DNA of 64,000 nt from assembly GCA_032718565.1 (NCBI GenBank), contig JAVGVS010000236.1:1-64000 (forward strand), in the 5' to 3' direction. The notes under the pieces are model-generated. The model was not told where the DNA came from and made no database searches. It was given only the letters and a program-made list of their open reading frames with translations. Source of the stretch: Distichodus sexfasciatus (lineage: Eukaryota > Chordata > Actinopteri > Characiformes > Distichodontidae). A program made the translations under genes and the position numbers. Within the stretch, counting starts at the first letter, position 1. Each line of letters starts with the position of its first letter. Shown piece after piece: positions 23,911-35,195 of this stretch.

Positions 23911-24337
23911 GTAAAAAAGCTTATCCTGGTTTCTACTACTGGTTCAGTCCAAACATATTTTGGGCGTTAATCTCGATGGACCATGATGTGTAACTGGTGC
24001 AAGTTTTTATGAATGTAACAGCATCATGTGCAGAGTTGAAGGAGTGCACATTTCTGGCAGGTGATTTGTTGCAAAGCCCCTTTAAATTTGTTTGAGGTGG
24101 TTTAATCCTGAGATATTATTTTGGGTTATCAGATTTAGATTTTAGATCGAGAGGCATATTTTATTTTCAAGTGACGATAGTAAGCAAAAGTTTTTATTGA
24201 GTGTTGTTCATAACTTGAGCCTCTCTAAGATTCAGTTTAATGTTTCTCAAACGTGACATTTTAATGACTCTAAACATGTAAAAGGTGTTGCTTGCCACTT
24301 AACATAATTTTATGTATAACACAAAATGCTACTTTCT

Positions 24338-26250
24338 GCAGATGAAACTTTGAATTTTAGTCATGATTTCCGTAAAACCAGCATGTGTAAGCAATAATCC
24401 ATTACACCTGTGAATAAATGTGTGCAGTTTACTGGTAAAATATTTATTTCAAAAGCTTTATGAAAATCTGACACATTTAGCCTTTTTGTTCAGTTTTTTA
24501 TTTGTAAACGTTAATTTATACAAGTTTGTGTAAGGTTTTATTTTTAAGAATATAGGTAATGTTGCCCTCATCTCATTGGCGTTAGCGGAAGTGTAGGAGC
24601 CAGACAGACCTTCATCAATTCAAAAACTTCAACAAAAACCGGCCTAGAGCCTGAAACCGACTTCAAAAGATTCTTCTTTGACTTTACAAAACATGTAGCA
24701 CACCCAACATGTGGAGAGGGTAATTGTGGTGAACCAACAAGAGACACTTAGGAACAATAGACTTATAAAAGGAAGAACAGCTGTAGACAAGATTAGCGAG
24801 AGATGAGAGGAAAACCAATCAGAGAAAATAATCAGAAAACAATCAGGACCTTCAAACAATGAAGGGAGAACCGATAGAAACAGGGGGCTGGACTGAAACA
24901 AAACAAGACGAGTGCAGGTATTACACAGTGATCCTTAAAGAGAGACAATAGGAAGGTAGGACAATAACTTTGACTGACAGGGAGCACGAGACAGACCAGA
25001 ACACATGAAACAAACAATGGCGGCATCCGCTGGCCGCAACAAAAGTCCAGGGGGCTGTTATGGCTACAAGTCCAGGGGGTCACGGCAACTTTAAACCAGA
25101 GCGAGAAACAACAGCAAGAAAGAGAGGCGTGGGTACGTACGAAATGTGTAGCCACCAGTGCAAAATTGTGTAAATATTGTAGATATTATTGGCAGTAGTC
25201 AAGAGGAGGATTGCAATTTAGATCGGCGACATTAAACCATGTGCCAGATCAGCAACAGTTTGTGAAATACTGTACTGTCTGTAAACGCAGACATTATTCA
25301 TGGCATTTTCCTGGGGAGACAGGTTCAGTGCAACATGAATGAAATTGTCCGTATAGCACCGTGTGCAGCGTGTTGTGTAAAGTGCAGAGCACTTTTCCAG
25401 ATTATAACAACATAATTTGGGCCTAATGTCTTGCGGCAAAGATTCTCAAACAATGGCATACACCCTCACTTCACAAAGTCTTGACCTTGTTTCACAATGC
25501 TCTAATATGTTTCTTGTTCTTTAAATATATGTCACAAAGAGAGATTCATATCATGCTCTACTTTGTCCCGCTAATGAGACTACACCTGTAATTGAAACAC
25601 TCTGGACAGGCATCTGATAAATGTTGTAAATGTAAATGGATTCATCATTCACAACAAATGTTAAAATGTCTGAATTGTCAGATAGTTTCATGTTGGTGTA
25701 CATAAAATCATATAAGCTCTGATAGCTACATCATGAATGACATTACAGTACTAATGTCTAGATCTGACTGAATAAAATTGGATTGCATACAAGTCATCGT
25801 AAAGTCAGGTTTATTCTACTATATTCGATGGACCAAATGGACCAAACAGTAGTCCCCAATCTGTAGTGAATTTTAAAAGAGTGAAACAAAACTCTGAGCA
25901 GGGCATTGGTTTTGAGTCAATTTTGGATGTAAAATCTGCAACCACTGACCATTTTTTCTTATTCAGTAATAAAACGCAAACCATGGCTAAACACTTCATA
26001 TGTGTCAAGCTTTTAGCATACCAACACCACATTACTAAAGCCTGACCATCTGTAACAGTTCACCTGGTTAATGTATATGCTCAAATTTGTTTAGAATATA
26101 GAAATAAATAGTAGTTACATTGCAATGAAGTTTGTGCTCGACACTGTGACATCATACGCAAATGGATAACAAGCATAAGGAAAACTAAATGAAATAAATG
26201 TGAAAACAAGACATATGGGCCTTTTCTGTCTACTTAAAATTCCAATTTTG
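24338..26250. other. unique DNA with one L2-type SINE tail
   Basis: Mostly unrecognised. At 25590-25640, ACTCTGGACAGGCATCTGAT followed by AAATGTTGTAAATG is the L2-derived tail shared by many fish SINEs. The purine-rich stretch 24700-25130 on the + strand has the look of a dispersed repeat but no ends were found. Confidence 0.35.
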
Positions 26251-26251
26251 G

Positions 26252-26445
26252 TGGAGTGATTGTCATTGTGGACACACCACACCACAGCACACAGCGCACC
26301 ACAATGAAATGTCAACCTCTGCATTTGACCCATCTGTGAAGGAGCAGTGGGCAGCTGACATAGGGCAGCTCTCTGGGAACAGTGCTTGAGGATGGTACCT
26401 TGCTCATAAGTACCTCAGTGGTACCTTTACCGGTCCAAATTCCGG
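26252..26445 (-). mobile_element. S1 SINE, head truncated
   Basis: Reverse copy with tail GTGATTGTCATTGTGGACAC, body and TACCTCAGTGGTACC, stopping at GGTCCAAATTCC before the A box. Confidence 0.85.
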
Positions 26446-27730
26446 CGGCGACTGGGGATCCGCAGAGTGAACTCTCTCTTGATCAACTGTCCCGTTCTAG
26501 AGATTTTGAAGAATGGCAAGTTAACCGTTTTACTGGTCTGACTAAACCACAGAGCTACAGCAAGCCTCATTTTAACTTTAAAAAGCTGGAAATTGCAGGA
26601 TTGCAGTATTTAGCGGGGTTAATTTTGTCTCTACAAATAAAACTTTGCTTTTAGATTAATTTTCAACTGAAGAGTTATCATTTAAAATGATGTTTTGTAT
26701 TAAATTCACTAGAAAGTCACAAGTCAAACCAGATGTATTCTGACCCACATTGTGGGTACAGAACGATATGTTGGGTTGGCGGACCACAGAGACTTCAACA
26801 CAATATCCTCTCAGGGGAATTTAGCCACTAATCACTCTAAAGTAGCATTTTTGCATGCTATCCATTTTATACATCCCTTTCCCAGAGTGGTAAAGCAGAA
26901 GTGCGTCGAGAATAGATGTGATGTTACTACTGGCATTGATCCTTCTTATTACAACATATGCAGCCTTCCTCTTCTTTCTTTCTGTCGTCCTGACAAAGTC
27001 CAGGCAGTGGAGGAGCATTGCTCTGCAGCTATTTGGCCGGCATTGATTTAATCCAGTGAGAAAGCAAACGTTATACTTACTACTTGGAAGGTCCCCCAAG
27101 CAAATGCATCAAAAGTTAGGGGAAACAGAAACACGGCCAAAAAGCAGCTGAAAGCAGCTAGGCGGTGCATTGTTGCACAATGATGTTTACAAAGCACCTG
27201 CGATGTGTATGGGAGTGGGAGGTATACCACCAGAAATGTGATTTTACAAACAATTCTAAGAACTTCACTAGATATTTTAAATATGAGTGAATGCTACATG
27301 CTTGCATTCTCATTTTCATTGTTGTTTCTGCAGACTCAGTCAAGCATTTCAGAAAAATTAAACATAGACCCAACACCTGACACTGGCGTCTCAATTTGAC
27401 ACAAATGAAAGCTGACACTCCAGCGCGTTCAGCACAAACAAAACGGTTTCACTTGAAAACTCAGTGGTGGCTTGATTACACGATGCTTATCATATGACAG
27501 CAGCAAATGCCTTTGTGTCATTCCAATTTGTTTTTGTCTCTCATTGTCAACAAAGTAAATATGTAATGCTTAACAGGGTTATCTACTCAAATTTAAAATG
27601 TATTGGTTGGCATGTTATACAATGCAAAAACCTAACTAACATACCTAACCTAAACTTTAAATACATATTTGTATAGACTAAAATCAAATTTATTTTTACT
27701 ACTAGATTCTAATCACTCAATCACTCCATT

Positions 27731-27733
<3 letters not shown>
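26446..27733. other. unique DNA, nothing recognised
   Basis: Several frames of 60-99 residues overlap on both strands with no recognisable domain. Confidence 0.35.
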
Positions 27734-27777
<44 letters not shown>

Positions 27778-27778
27778 T
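27734..27778. repeat. AAT trinucleotide microsatellite
   Basis: About 14 copies of AAT. Confidence 0.95.
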
Positions 27779-28099
27779 TACAAAGTGATAGATATAAATT
27801 AACTCAAAATTAATAAGAGAACATAAAACATTTTTGTAATACACACATTATATACATAACATGCTAAATACACACATTTATATGATATCATTATAGTCAT
27901 ATACTGCGTGTATTACAAACAAATGTATATATGCACTCATATATGACGACCTTTATATTTTTAGATAAATGAAGAGTATCCAGGTATTGTTTATATGAAT
28001 AAAAAATAGTTATTTGCCACATATATAGAAGCTCCTCTCCGGTTTCTGTTTTGCTTAAATGCTTCTGAACTGGTTTAGGTTTAGGCTGTGGTTTAGGCT

Positions 28100-28446
28100 G
28101 TGAACAACCTGCGCCACCGTCGAGCCCTGAGACAAGCCTATCTGATCTATGCGAGTCCGTCAGCAGCTCTCTGAGTCCTCATAGCGATCGGAGCTGCGAG
28201 CTGCAGCTCGGAGGCCGGCGGTTGCGTCTCTCCCCCCGGGTCCATGTTGAAGTTCGAACCGGCCGGACTGTGTGGCGCTGCGGGGTCACTCCGGGCCACT
28301 CGCCGCGCACATTCTCTTCACACTCTCCGAGTGCATTTAGACTACATCCCCTGATATCAGGACACACACACACACACACACACTCAGCTCCGCTGGACTA
28401 TTTTGGACGGTGTCAGGCGTCAAGGCAGTCGAACGGCAATTTCGAG
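28100..28446 (+). other. candidate non-coding first exon ending at a splice donor
   Basis: GC-rich sequence ends at CGAG|GTGAGA, a good match to the vertebrate donor consensus, with intron from 28447. The 5' limit is unknown. An ATG at 28244 in weak context (T at -3) opens a 36-residue frame that stops at 28352, before the donor, so it is at best an upstream ORF; the exon is likely 5' untranslated. A (CA)n run lies at 28361-28382 inside it. Alternatives: a CpG island with a chance donor, or a minus-strand transcript. The gene is not identifiable from this exon. Confidence 0.42.
28361..28384. repeat. CA dinucleotide repeat
   Basis: About 11 CA units within the CpG island. Confidence 0.9.
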
Positions 28447-28680
28447 GTGAGACATATCGACGTACAAAAATATCTGTCGCTAAAGGGTTGTCAAGAGCCG
28501 AAAAGGCTCGCGACTTATGTCTTGTGGCTTCCGTTTCCAAGTGAAATGCAGTTATTTAATTACTTTCACAGTATTTATGTTCTTGCGAACAGGCTTCTAT
28601 GTTGTTTACTTGTTTTGTGACATTACAGGCGCTGCCCTTAGTTCTCAGTTGCAGAACAGCCGTCTCGCTTTAAGATTGCG

Positions 28681-28790
28681 GGTCGCGTCCCAAACCGCGT
28701 ACTGGCGCACTACGAAGTACAGGAAAAAATCTACGAGTTGTCATTGAGACGAATTCAGTAGTAGGGCAGTGCGCTGGTTGAGACGCAGCC
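28681..28790. mobile_element. short palindromic element in the CpG island
   Basis: The left end GGTCGCGTCCCAAACCGCG and the reversed right end GGCTGCGTCTCAACCAGCG match well, followed on both sides by CACTAC and CCTACTAC. The whole unit is about 110 bp. The ends resemble fish non-autonomous elements with GCGTCCCAAA termini and CGCAYACT words. Its own CpG content may add to the island. Confidence 0.6.
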
Positions 28791-29799
28791 TTCGCCAAAG
28801 AGCGGATGTGGTGCTTGAAATGTCAGTTTCGAAAGCTTTTCGACAAGTGTTTGGGGTGGCAGTTGTTACTTTCTGTTTTTGTCTTGTACCACATTAACGC
28901 AAAGTTTGATATTCACTAGTATGCTTAAATGAACCGTTGTGTTGCGTGGAAAGTTCATCTCAACTTGTCTTCGTTTGCTTGTTGACGGTGTCGTTGACTT
29001 CACAGTCAGCCCAATCCCTGCAGAAGTAGTCAACCCTGTTTTACCCTGTCATGAAAGTCTTGTTTTTCGTAAAATATATTATTTTGGCGTGTTTTTTGTG
29101 TACATTTATGCCTATTTAGCCCTCAACTGGCTAAGGAAGAAATATCACGTCAGCTGCGTGCGCGAAGTTGCCTCATTTATTAACTTGCAGGGACCTCAAT
29201 ATTCGCAGTTGCCCAAGGCTCGGGTTAAATGAGCACTCCGCCCCCAAAATACGCTAATATGTTAAATAATAAACGAAAACCAACGAAGCAAGTAGCTTTC
29301 GTTTTAACGTTTGCTCCCCTGTTAGCCACATTAGCGTCTTTGGTGGGTAGAGTGTCTCTTTGACGTGCGAGATATATTTGCCTAGAGGCGTCCGTAGCCA
29401 AATGTACTGAATCAGAGCCGCGTAAAGGTGTGACGGCCGCTCACTTTCACTTTTCTGTCCCCTAAAACCGGCCGTAGGTCAGCCTTTCGTTTTCGCCTTC
29501 GTCTTTCCCCACGTCGCGCTATGGGAACTATGGGGAGAAAAGCCGTGTGTCCCTCTCGTGCCGCCGTAGATACGGATTTCGCAACTTGCGATGTATGAGA
29601 ATTCGGTGCAGATCGCAGATCGGGGCTAACGTCCAGGCTCGGGCTGTTTTAGGTCAGATGGCCGCCGAAGGGATGCGGAATCAGTTTGCCGACTGACAAC
29701 TGACACGACGAAGTGAGTGACTTGTAGCTGATCGATTCAGACGAGGCGCGTTTGCGGTGTTTAAAAAAAAAAGGCGCGTAATTGAGCTTCGGCTGCGAA

Positions 29800-31640
29800 A
29801 ATGCAACTACAGGTCCCCCCTTATTAGCTGGAAATGTTACATTATTATGGAGAGGGTGCGATGAGTGGGGCTTAAGTTGCTTTAAGTTGGTTCTGATTGA
29901 TGCCATGTTTTGACGACATGCATTCGAAGTTGTCTATTGGGGTTGTTACAAGAGACTTCTACGATTTTTCTTGCAGTAAACCAGGGAAGCGCAGAAATGG
30001 TTAATAGAACAGCTGCATGGTTAATGTTTCTGACCCTCCCTGCGAGCTTGTTTTAGGATCTCTTTTGCTTCCCTTCTATTTGTCTGTATGTCTATGTTGA
30101 TTGTTATTTTTGCAATAACTCATGCTTGCTTTACGCTGTTATAAGCACAGTGCTCTGTTTTCTTAGACACCTTGCTTTTAAAACTATTGATACACCTAAC
30201 TATTATTACTGTGCTTCTCTTATATAAAGTACAGTACATTGATCATAGGTAAAAGAGGCGTATACTGCATAATGCAGTCTTTAATTGCGTTAATTATTTC
30301 CTATTAATACACTAGTAGTAACATTATATAACATTTTGTATTATACAACACGTTATGATGAGCAGTACTGAAATAGTTACACTGTAACTGTGTTCCTGTA
30401 ATGTGTCACCTTCAGAGTTATAGTTTTGTATAGGTATTACACAACTGGATTTTCCTCTGTAATAATTGTGGCTAGAACAGAGCTCCAAGACACTTGGTCT
30501 ATGACAAGTCATCCTGTCAGATGTGATGTGTTCTACAAGAAGAATGTCTGCTCTGGATGTACAGAATGTCAAAGTTGTGGTCTCCTGTGCTATGGTGGTT
30601 GCCTATATGAGATACTTGTCTCCATGTTGGCATGTATTTCTGGATAAAAACCTAGGCTGCGCAACACTGCTTTTGATCGTTGTGTTATTTCTTGGATAAA
30701 TGCTTTTTTTCCAAGCAGGACATGCAGGGCTTTCAGAATTCAACCTGCTGTATTTATCAACCTAGTGTAAGAGTCTCCACATGTGCACGGGTAGAATTGG
30801 TTTGCGAGCTAATCATGTTGTTATGAGTAAATTAGAGGTATATATACTGTAGGTGGAGTGATTTACGATGTGAATAAGAGCAGTCATGAACTCTTATTCT
30901 TGTCTTTGGGTTACTTGCCTTGTGAGAGCTACCTGTGGCTGATGAGCAGCAGGTAGGGAGATCTGCATGATTATGTGCTTCCACCTGCTTTCACCTCCTG
31001 CCCCTTATCTGTCTCCTCCTACGCAGCCGGCACACCGTCCATGTGAGGCATCATGTTCGCATAAATCCTAGATACAGATCATAAAACCTGAGTAACCATC
31101 ATCAGGTTCCATGGCTTTGGTGAAACAAATTAGCACGGCGAATTGATGTAATGAATTACTGCTGATTTGGGGCAAGCACACAGACAGCTGATGGCTCACA
31201 TGAAAAAACAAATACATAAAATCAGAGGCCATGAGTGGACATGCAATGAAAACATAGCTCAGTGATCATGTGCAAGGCTTCAGGGTTTTTTGAAGTTTTA
31301 ATGGGAAACCTTGCGAGTACTCCACTCTACGTCTTAAAATCTTATGGATGGTTATGTCTTATGGATTTTGATAGAATAGCCCTGTTCTTTTATGGTACAT
31401 TTTGCTCTGGCCATATGATAGAGGCTCTTTGTTGTTTGGTTTTATAGTAGTAGTGACTAAAATAGCATGAAACTAAAGAAGAGGGATCTTTATAAAATCA
31501 AATAATGCAAAAATAAGACAACGATGCAAATACAATAACAATACAAATGACAACACAAATTAATACAAACTGTCAGTCTTTAACACATCCCAAATGAGCG
31601 CAGATATTTGCATTCTTTTTTTGTACATGAAATGTAATAT
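29800..31640. other. putative intron, unique DNA
   Basis: No repeat family, RNA gene or exon could be supported. Presumed part of the long intron after 28446. Confidence 0.35.
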
Positions 31641-32470
31641 AAGTGTAATAGTCGAAATGGAAATATTAACCGCAGTGAAGACCTTGGTCACTACCTGTTT
31701 ACCCTACAGGTCTAAATGGGGGAGGCCTTGTGAAATGAGATCCCATTGTTTACGTACTGCATTGTTCATGAGCCAAGCCCTGCTGGTTGCACTGAAGCGA
31801 TTAGTTAAGATGTCTTACATGTTAATCCTAAATTTGACTTTATATGTGTTCGATCTGGGACAAAGGTTACCTGAGCTATTGGACCCTCCTAAAAACGTGT
31901 CCATAATAATGTATAGTAGCTTCTCCATATCATTTTTCCCAAATACTTTTCAGGCCAACTGGTTTATTGTTGAGTCAGCACACTAACCACACCAGGGTTT
32001 ACAGACGATACATTAGTGGCCACATTCTTGTCACAATATTGTTAACTGAACGCTTCTGTTGTTGTGGCCACAAAAACGTGCTCAGTAGGACTCTCCCTGA
32101 CGCCCATGAATATGGGCCTATATTACGGTGATTACTCTCTCATTCTGCGTGGTATTGTTTTTCTTTTTTGGAATTGCCAACACTCAACGCTCAGCTAATC
32201 TTTTCCTGAGCTCACGGTTGACCCCAAATGCAGGGGAACTCAGAGGTTCGTCTTGCTTCCAAACCCACAAAATGTCACACACAGAGCCAGTGACTGTAAA
32301 TCTGGGATTCCGCAAATTCTCCTGGATTTCTATATTTCTGCAAAATTCATTCACGTACAGTGCACCCTTTCATGCTGTGCGGACGGTTCGATGGGCGATG
32401 GACCAAACTCGTATTTCATCGCTCTCGCCGCATTCCAAGCTGCAGTGTTTAGGTGAAAAGTAATCAGAGC
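31640..32470. other. unique block, possible conserved non-coding elements
   Basis: Two repeat-free stretches, about 31650-31900 and 32120-32460, carry dense mixed-composition sequence. Open frames of 130 and 111 residues cross them but show no domain, no conserved motif and no flanking splice sites, so I treat them as chance frames. Conservation is inference from texture only. Confidence 0.25.
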
Positions 32471-32654
32471 GTTTAAAATTCAGCAGCTAAAAGTGCTTTT
32501 TATGGGAACTGTCTCCCCAAACCTTGCCAGGTAATTCCCTTAGGGTGCATCTGGCTTATAGAATGCTTCTACTTTCACTTTAGATTGAGCTGTCGAGTGT
32601 TTTGATGGAAGGTGACAGACACTGTAAATTAAGCTTAGTGGTAAATGGGGGTGG

Positions 32655-33600
32655 TGGCGGCCTAGTGGTAGCATGCACCCACTCCAAAATAACAGGTTGT
32701 AGGTTCATTAAGGCCCTATGAAATCTGTTTTATTTTTTCCTAAATTCCATTTTATTTTTTCCTGAATTCCATTTTTTCCATTTTTATTCTTCTGAATTCC
32801 ATGTTTTATGTTATAATGATGTTTATTCACCTAATAAAATGTCTAATTATGGAGTGGATGGGAAAAAAGAACAATGCCACTTCAAAAAGTGCTGGGGTTC
32901 AGCAGAACATTTTCTGCTTTGGTAAAACATTTACCTGTAAACAACAAAAAACATTCATTTTTCTGTGCAAAACGAAATGTTTCTGATGTGAGTTTTTGAC
33001 TGTAAGTGGTCATCACGTGTTCTTGCGGGTCCAGTCTATCGTGTGCTGGCAAAACTTACAAAAGAGTTATTCTCCTGATTCATAAAAATCATTTGGGTAT
33101 TGTTCTGCTCTAAACTTAGCACTAACAGTCGAATTCCGTAATTTTTTGAGGAATTCGGTGTTTCAGCGAGCGTCTTCGCCATAGCTGACCGTTGACGTTT
33201 TTCCCCTCTGTGTCTGTGCGTTTGTGTGTGTGGAAAGCTGAGTCCCGCCTCAACAGGTAACACGTACAGGGGGTTGCAGCGGCCAAAACTGATTAGAAAC
33301 CATTGCTTTACTTTGCCCACACACCGATATCAGCGAATTATACGACATTCCGCGTTTTACAACGGATTCCATTTTATTTGTTGAATTCCGCGAATCCATC
33401 TGCGTTTTCCGCATCGCGGAAATCATAGGGCCCTAGTTCATGTCTAGCTCTATCAAAAACTACCACCGTTGAGCGCCTGTTGGTCGTAGGTTCAAATCCA
33501 GCTCAGACCTACTGCCAGAACAACAACTGTTGAGCTGGATTTGAGCCTAACACCTGATAGGGTGCTTTAGTTCTGGCTTTTTTAGGTCCAGAGTGTTTAG
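32655..33600 (+). mobile_element. S2 tRNA-derived SINE split by a DNA element
   Basis: A tRNA-like head (GGCCTAGTGGTAGCATGC at 32669, then ACAGGTTGTAGGTTCAT) is interrupted after 32708 and resumes at 33436 with GTTCATGTCTAGC. Further B-box-like words follow (GTAGGTTCAAATCCAGCTC near 33486). A second, uninterrupted copy lies at 33803. The family differs from S1 in head and tail. Confidence 0.5.
32709..33435. mobile_element. TAGGGCCCTATG-ended DNA element inserted in a SINE
   Basis: The ends are inverted: TAAGGCCCTATGAAATC at the left and, in reverse, TAGGGCCCTATGATTTCCGC at the right, followed by shared GAATTCCATTTTAT-like words. GTTCAT occurs immediately outside on both sides (32703-32708 and 33436-33441). 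The element is 727 bp with no transposase. Ends resemble a fish hAT family; hAT would give 8-bp duplications, so two bases may have changed. Confidence 0.75.
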
Positions 33601-33802
33601 ATTAATCTTGAAATACCCAGATAAAAGTGATCCTATGCTTGGGCTTTGGAGCCAAAATGTGTGGTCTCGTTAAATGCTTATTACAGTAAAAACATTGTAT
33701 TTTAAAAGTACATTTCCTAGTTAGTGTTACAAATATTAACTCATATCGTCAAAGTTTTGTTTTTGTGGATGTGTTTAGTTCGCATAAATGGTAAAAAACA
33801 TT

Positions 33803-34000
33803 AAAAAGGGTTGCCTAGTCATAGGAAACTTGTCTAAGGACCAAGAGGTTGTAGGCATAATTCCGGCTCTATGCTGCTGTCAGTAATACCACAGTTTGAC
33901 ATGGCCTTAACGCCAGGTTGCTCCAGGGAGTCCCTCCCTGCAATAAGGAAATGGCAGTCACTCTGGAAACAAGTGGCTGATAAATGCCGTAAATGCAAAT
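33803..34000 (+). mobile_element. S2 tRNA-derived SINE with L2-type tail
   Basis: The head reads GGGTTGCCTAGTCATAGG and AAGAGGTTGTAGGCATAATT; the tail reads AATGGCAGTCACTCTGG then GCTGATAAATGCCGTAAATG, the 3' end shared with L2 LINEs in fish SINEs. Confidence 0.65.
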
Positions 34001-34129
34001 GTTAACTCAGGCTCGGTAAGTCTGAGACCTGATTTTTCATGAAATTTTACTCTCGTGTCATGATGGAGCGTGAGCTGAATCGTTAGACAACGAGAAAAAA
34101 GATTAGAATGTAATGCACATATTCCTGTA

Positions 34130-34460
34130 ACAAATCAGCCTGATCTAATGGCAGTTTTTAGTTCTTCGCTGTTCATGAAAGAAAGCAATTTACTACAACT
34201 TTGACAATACATTAGTAGATTAGTTTCCACTACCCTGTCGAAGTGGTTCAGCAGGCTGGGCCCTAAAGGCCGTGCCACCCACTCCCGCTTTGATTCTAAT
34301 GCGATAATTCGCTCTGCCTTATTGAATTTGCATGGAGCATGGCATGCCACTAACACACGCGTAATCGAATGTTCTAAAGGGCAGAGCGTACTGGTAGGGA
34401 ATGCGCTGTGGCAAAGACACTGTGAGTGGAACAAAAGTTTGCATGTAGTCCGTCTTCAGA
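34130..34460. other. unique block with perfect octamer, possible enhancer
   Basis: Repeat-free sequence containing ATTTGCAT at 34326-34333 (a perfect POU octamer), GGCATGCC and ACACGCGTAATCG. It lies in the putative intron. Regulatory role is inferred from motif and texture only. Confidence 0.3.
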
Positions 34461-34654
34461 GCAGGGACGGGAGCTGGAAGTCACGCTGGTTGTTGCCAGG
34501 GCAGATTTGTTCTGTTTGATTTCTCTTCAAGCCCCATTGCAAAAATGCCTTAACCCTTTTGAAATGATTTTTTTGTACTTGGAGGGAATAGTTTAGACCA
34601 AGACTGATGTGAGTGAGCAGAAGTTACTTATCTAGAACATTTCCTACTTTCAGG

Positions 34655-34765
34655 GACAATCTCCATGAAACAACTTAAGGGTTAAGGGTCTTGCTCAGGG
34701 GCCCAGTGGTGGTAGTTCTGTCATTAGAATATAGCTGTATTTGGTCCATAGGCATGTATCCTACC
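34655..34765 (+). mobile_element. SINE/L2-related fragment
   Basis: CAACTTAAGGGTTAAGGG and TCTTGCTCAGGGGCCCAGTG match the repeat fragments at 7125, 50675 and 61230. Confidence 0.55.
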
Positions 34766-34789
34766 CCTAGAATAGCCACCATACATATT

Positions 34790-35195
34790 AAGGGTCGACC
34801 GATTATTGGCCGTTATTAGGAATTTTGCCGGTTATCGGTATCAGTGTTTAATTTTGACCATCACCAATATTAAGTAATTATGCGGTAAGTAAGGTGGTAC
34901 CTACCACACTATTTAGTGTGGCAGTACGTGGCTCGGGTACCAGCCCAAACATGCAGGCAGAGTTGAGCGGGTGAAGACAAGCGATTCTACTCGTGATTGT
35001 TCCACTGCGTGCTTAGAATTTTGACACAAAATAATGCCATGCGTTTTAAGACCTTTTACGTTGGACATGCCTGGCACAGACACTACCTTTCCAACGTCCA
35101 CTAAATGCTCCATAAAATATCTGGCAAATCTAAGCATCGGTCTGATTTTTAAAAAAGCAGTTATCGACCGATTTTGATATTATCGTGCATCCCTA
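34790..35195 (+). mobile_element. TCGACCGAT-ended element carrying family B sequence
   Basis: The left end TAAGGGTCGACCGATTATTG and right end ATCGACCGATTTTGATA with CATCCCTA are of the fish hAT style seen again at 46285-47070. Its interior, TGCAGGCAGAGTTGAGCG through TTAGAATTTTGACACAAAA, matches the family B copies at 42672, 52726 and 56440. Confidence 0.6.

Larger units (their letters stand above)
23292..24337. repeat. long imperfect inverted repeat (foldback), about 300-bp arms
   Basis: The left arm (23292-23592) begins AAGTAGCATTTTGTGTTATAC; the right arm (about 24040-24337) read in reverse begins AAAGTAGCATTTTGTGTTAT and stays homologous through TTTAAAGGGG and CCAGAAAT. The arms differ by many substitutions and small indels, so this is an old palindromic DNA element, not an assembly fold. 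The spacer of about 450 bp contains a Tc1 remnant and a short TA repeat. The left end abuts the minisatellite. Confidence 0.82.
28090..29780 (+). promoter_or_regulatory. CpG island / probable promoter region
   Basis: CpG density rises sharply against the AT-rich, CpG-poor surroundings, with CCGGCGG, CCCCCCGGG, GAACCGGCCGG and GCCGCGC words around 28200-28310, and again at 29380-29760 (CCGGCCG, CGTCGCGCT, GGCCGCCGAAGG). Fish promoters often show such islands. No clear TATA box is seen, which fits a dispersed CpG promoter. Strand is taken from the splice donor after 28446. Confidence 0.65.

Noticed and set aside
28244..28354. 36-residue protein starting in the CpG island
   Set aside because: Start context is weak (T at -3) and the frame ends before the donor; at most an upstream ORF in a 5' untranslated exon.
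31594..31986. 130-residue frame as a gene
   Set aside because: No recognisable domain, no codon bias visible, no splice or promoter context, and frequent changes of composition along it.
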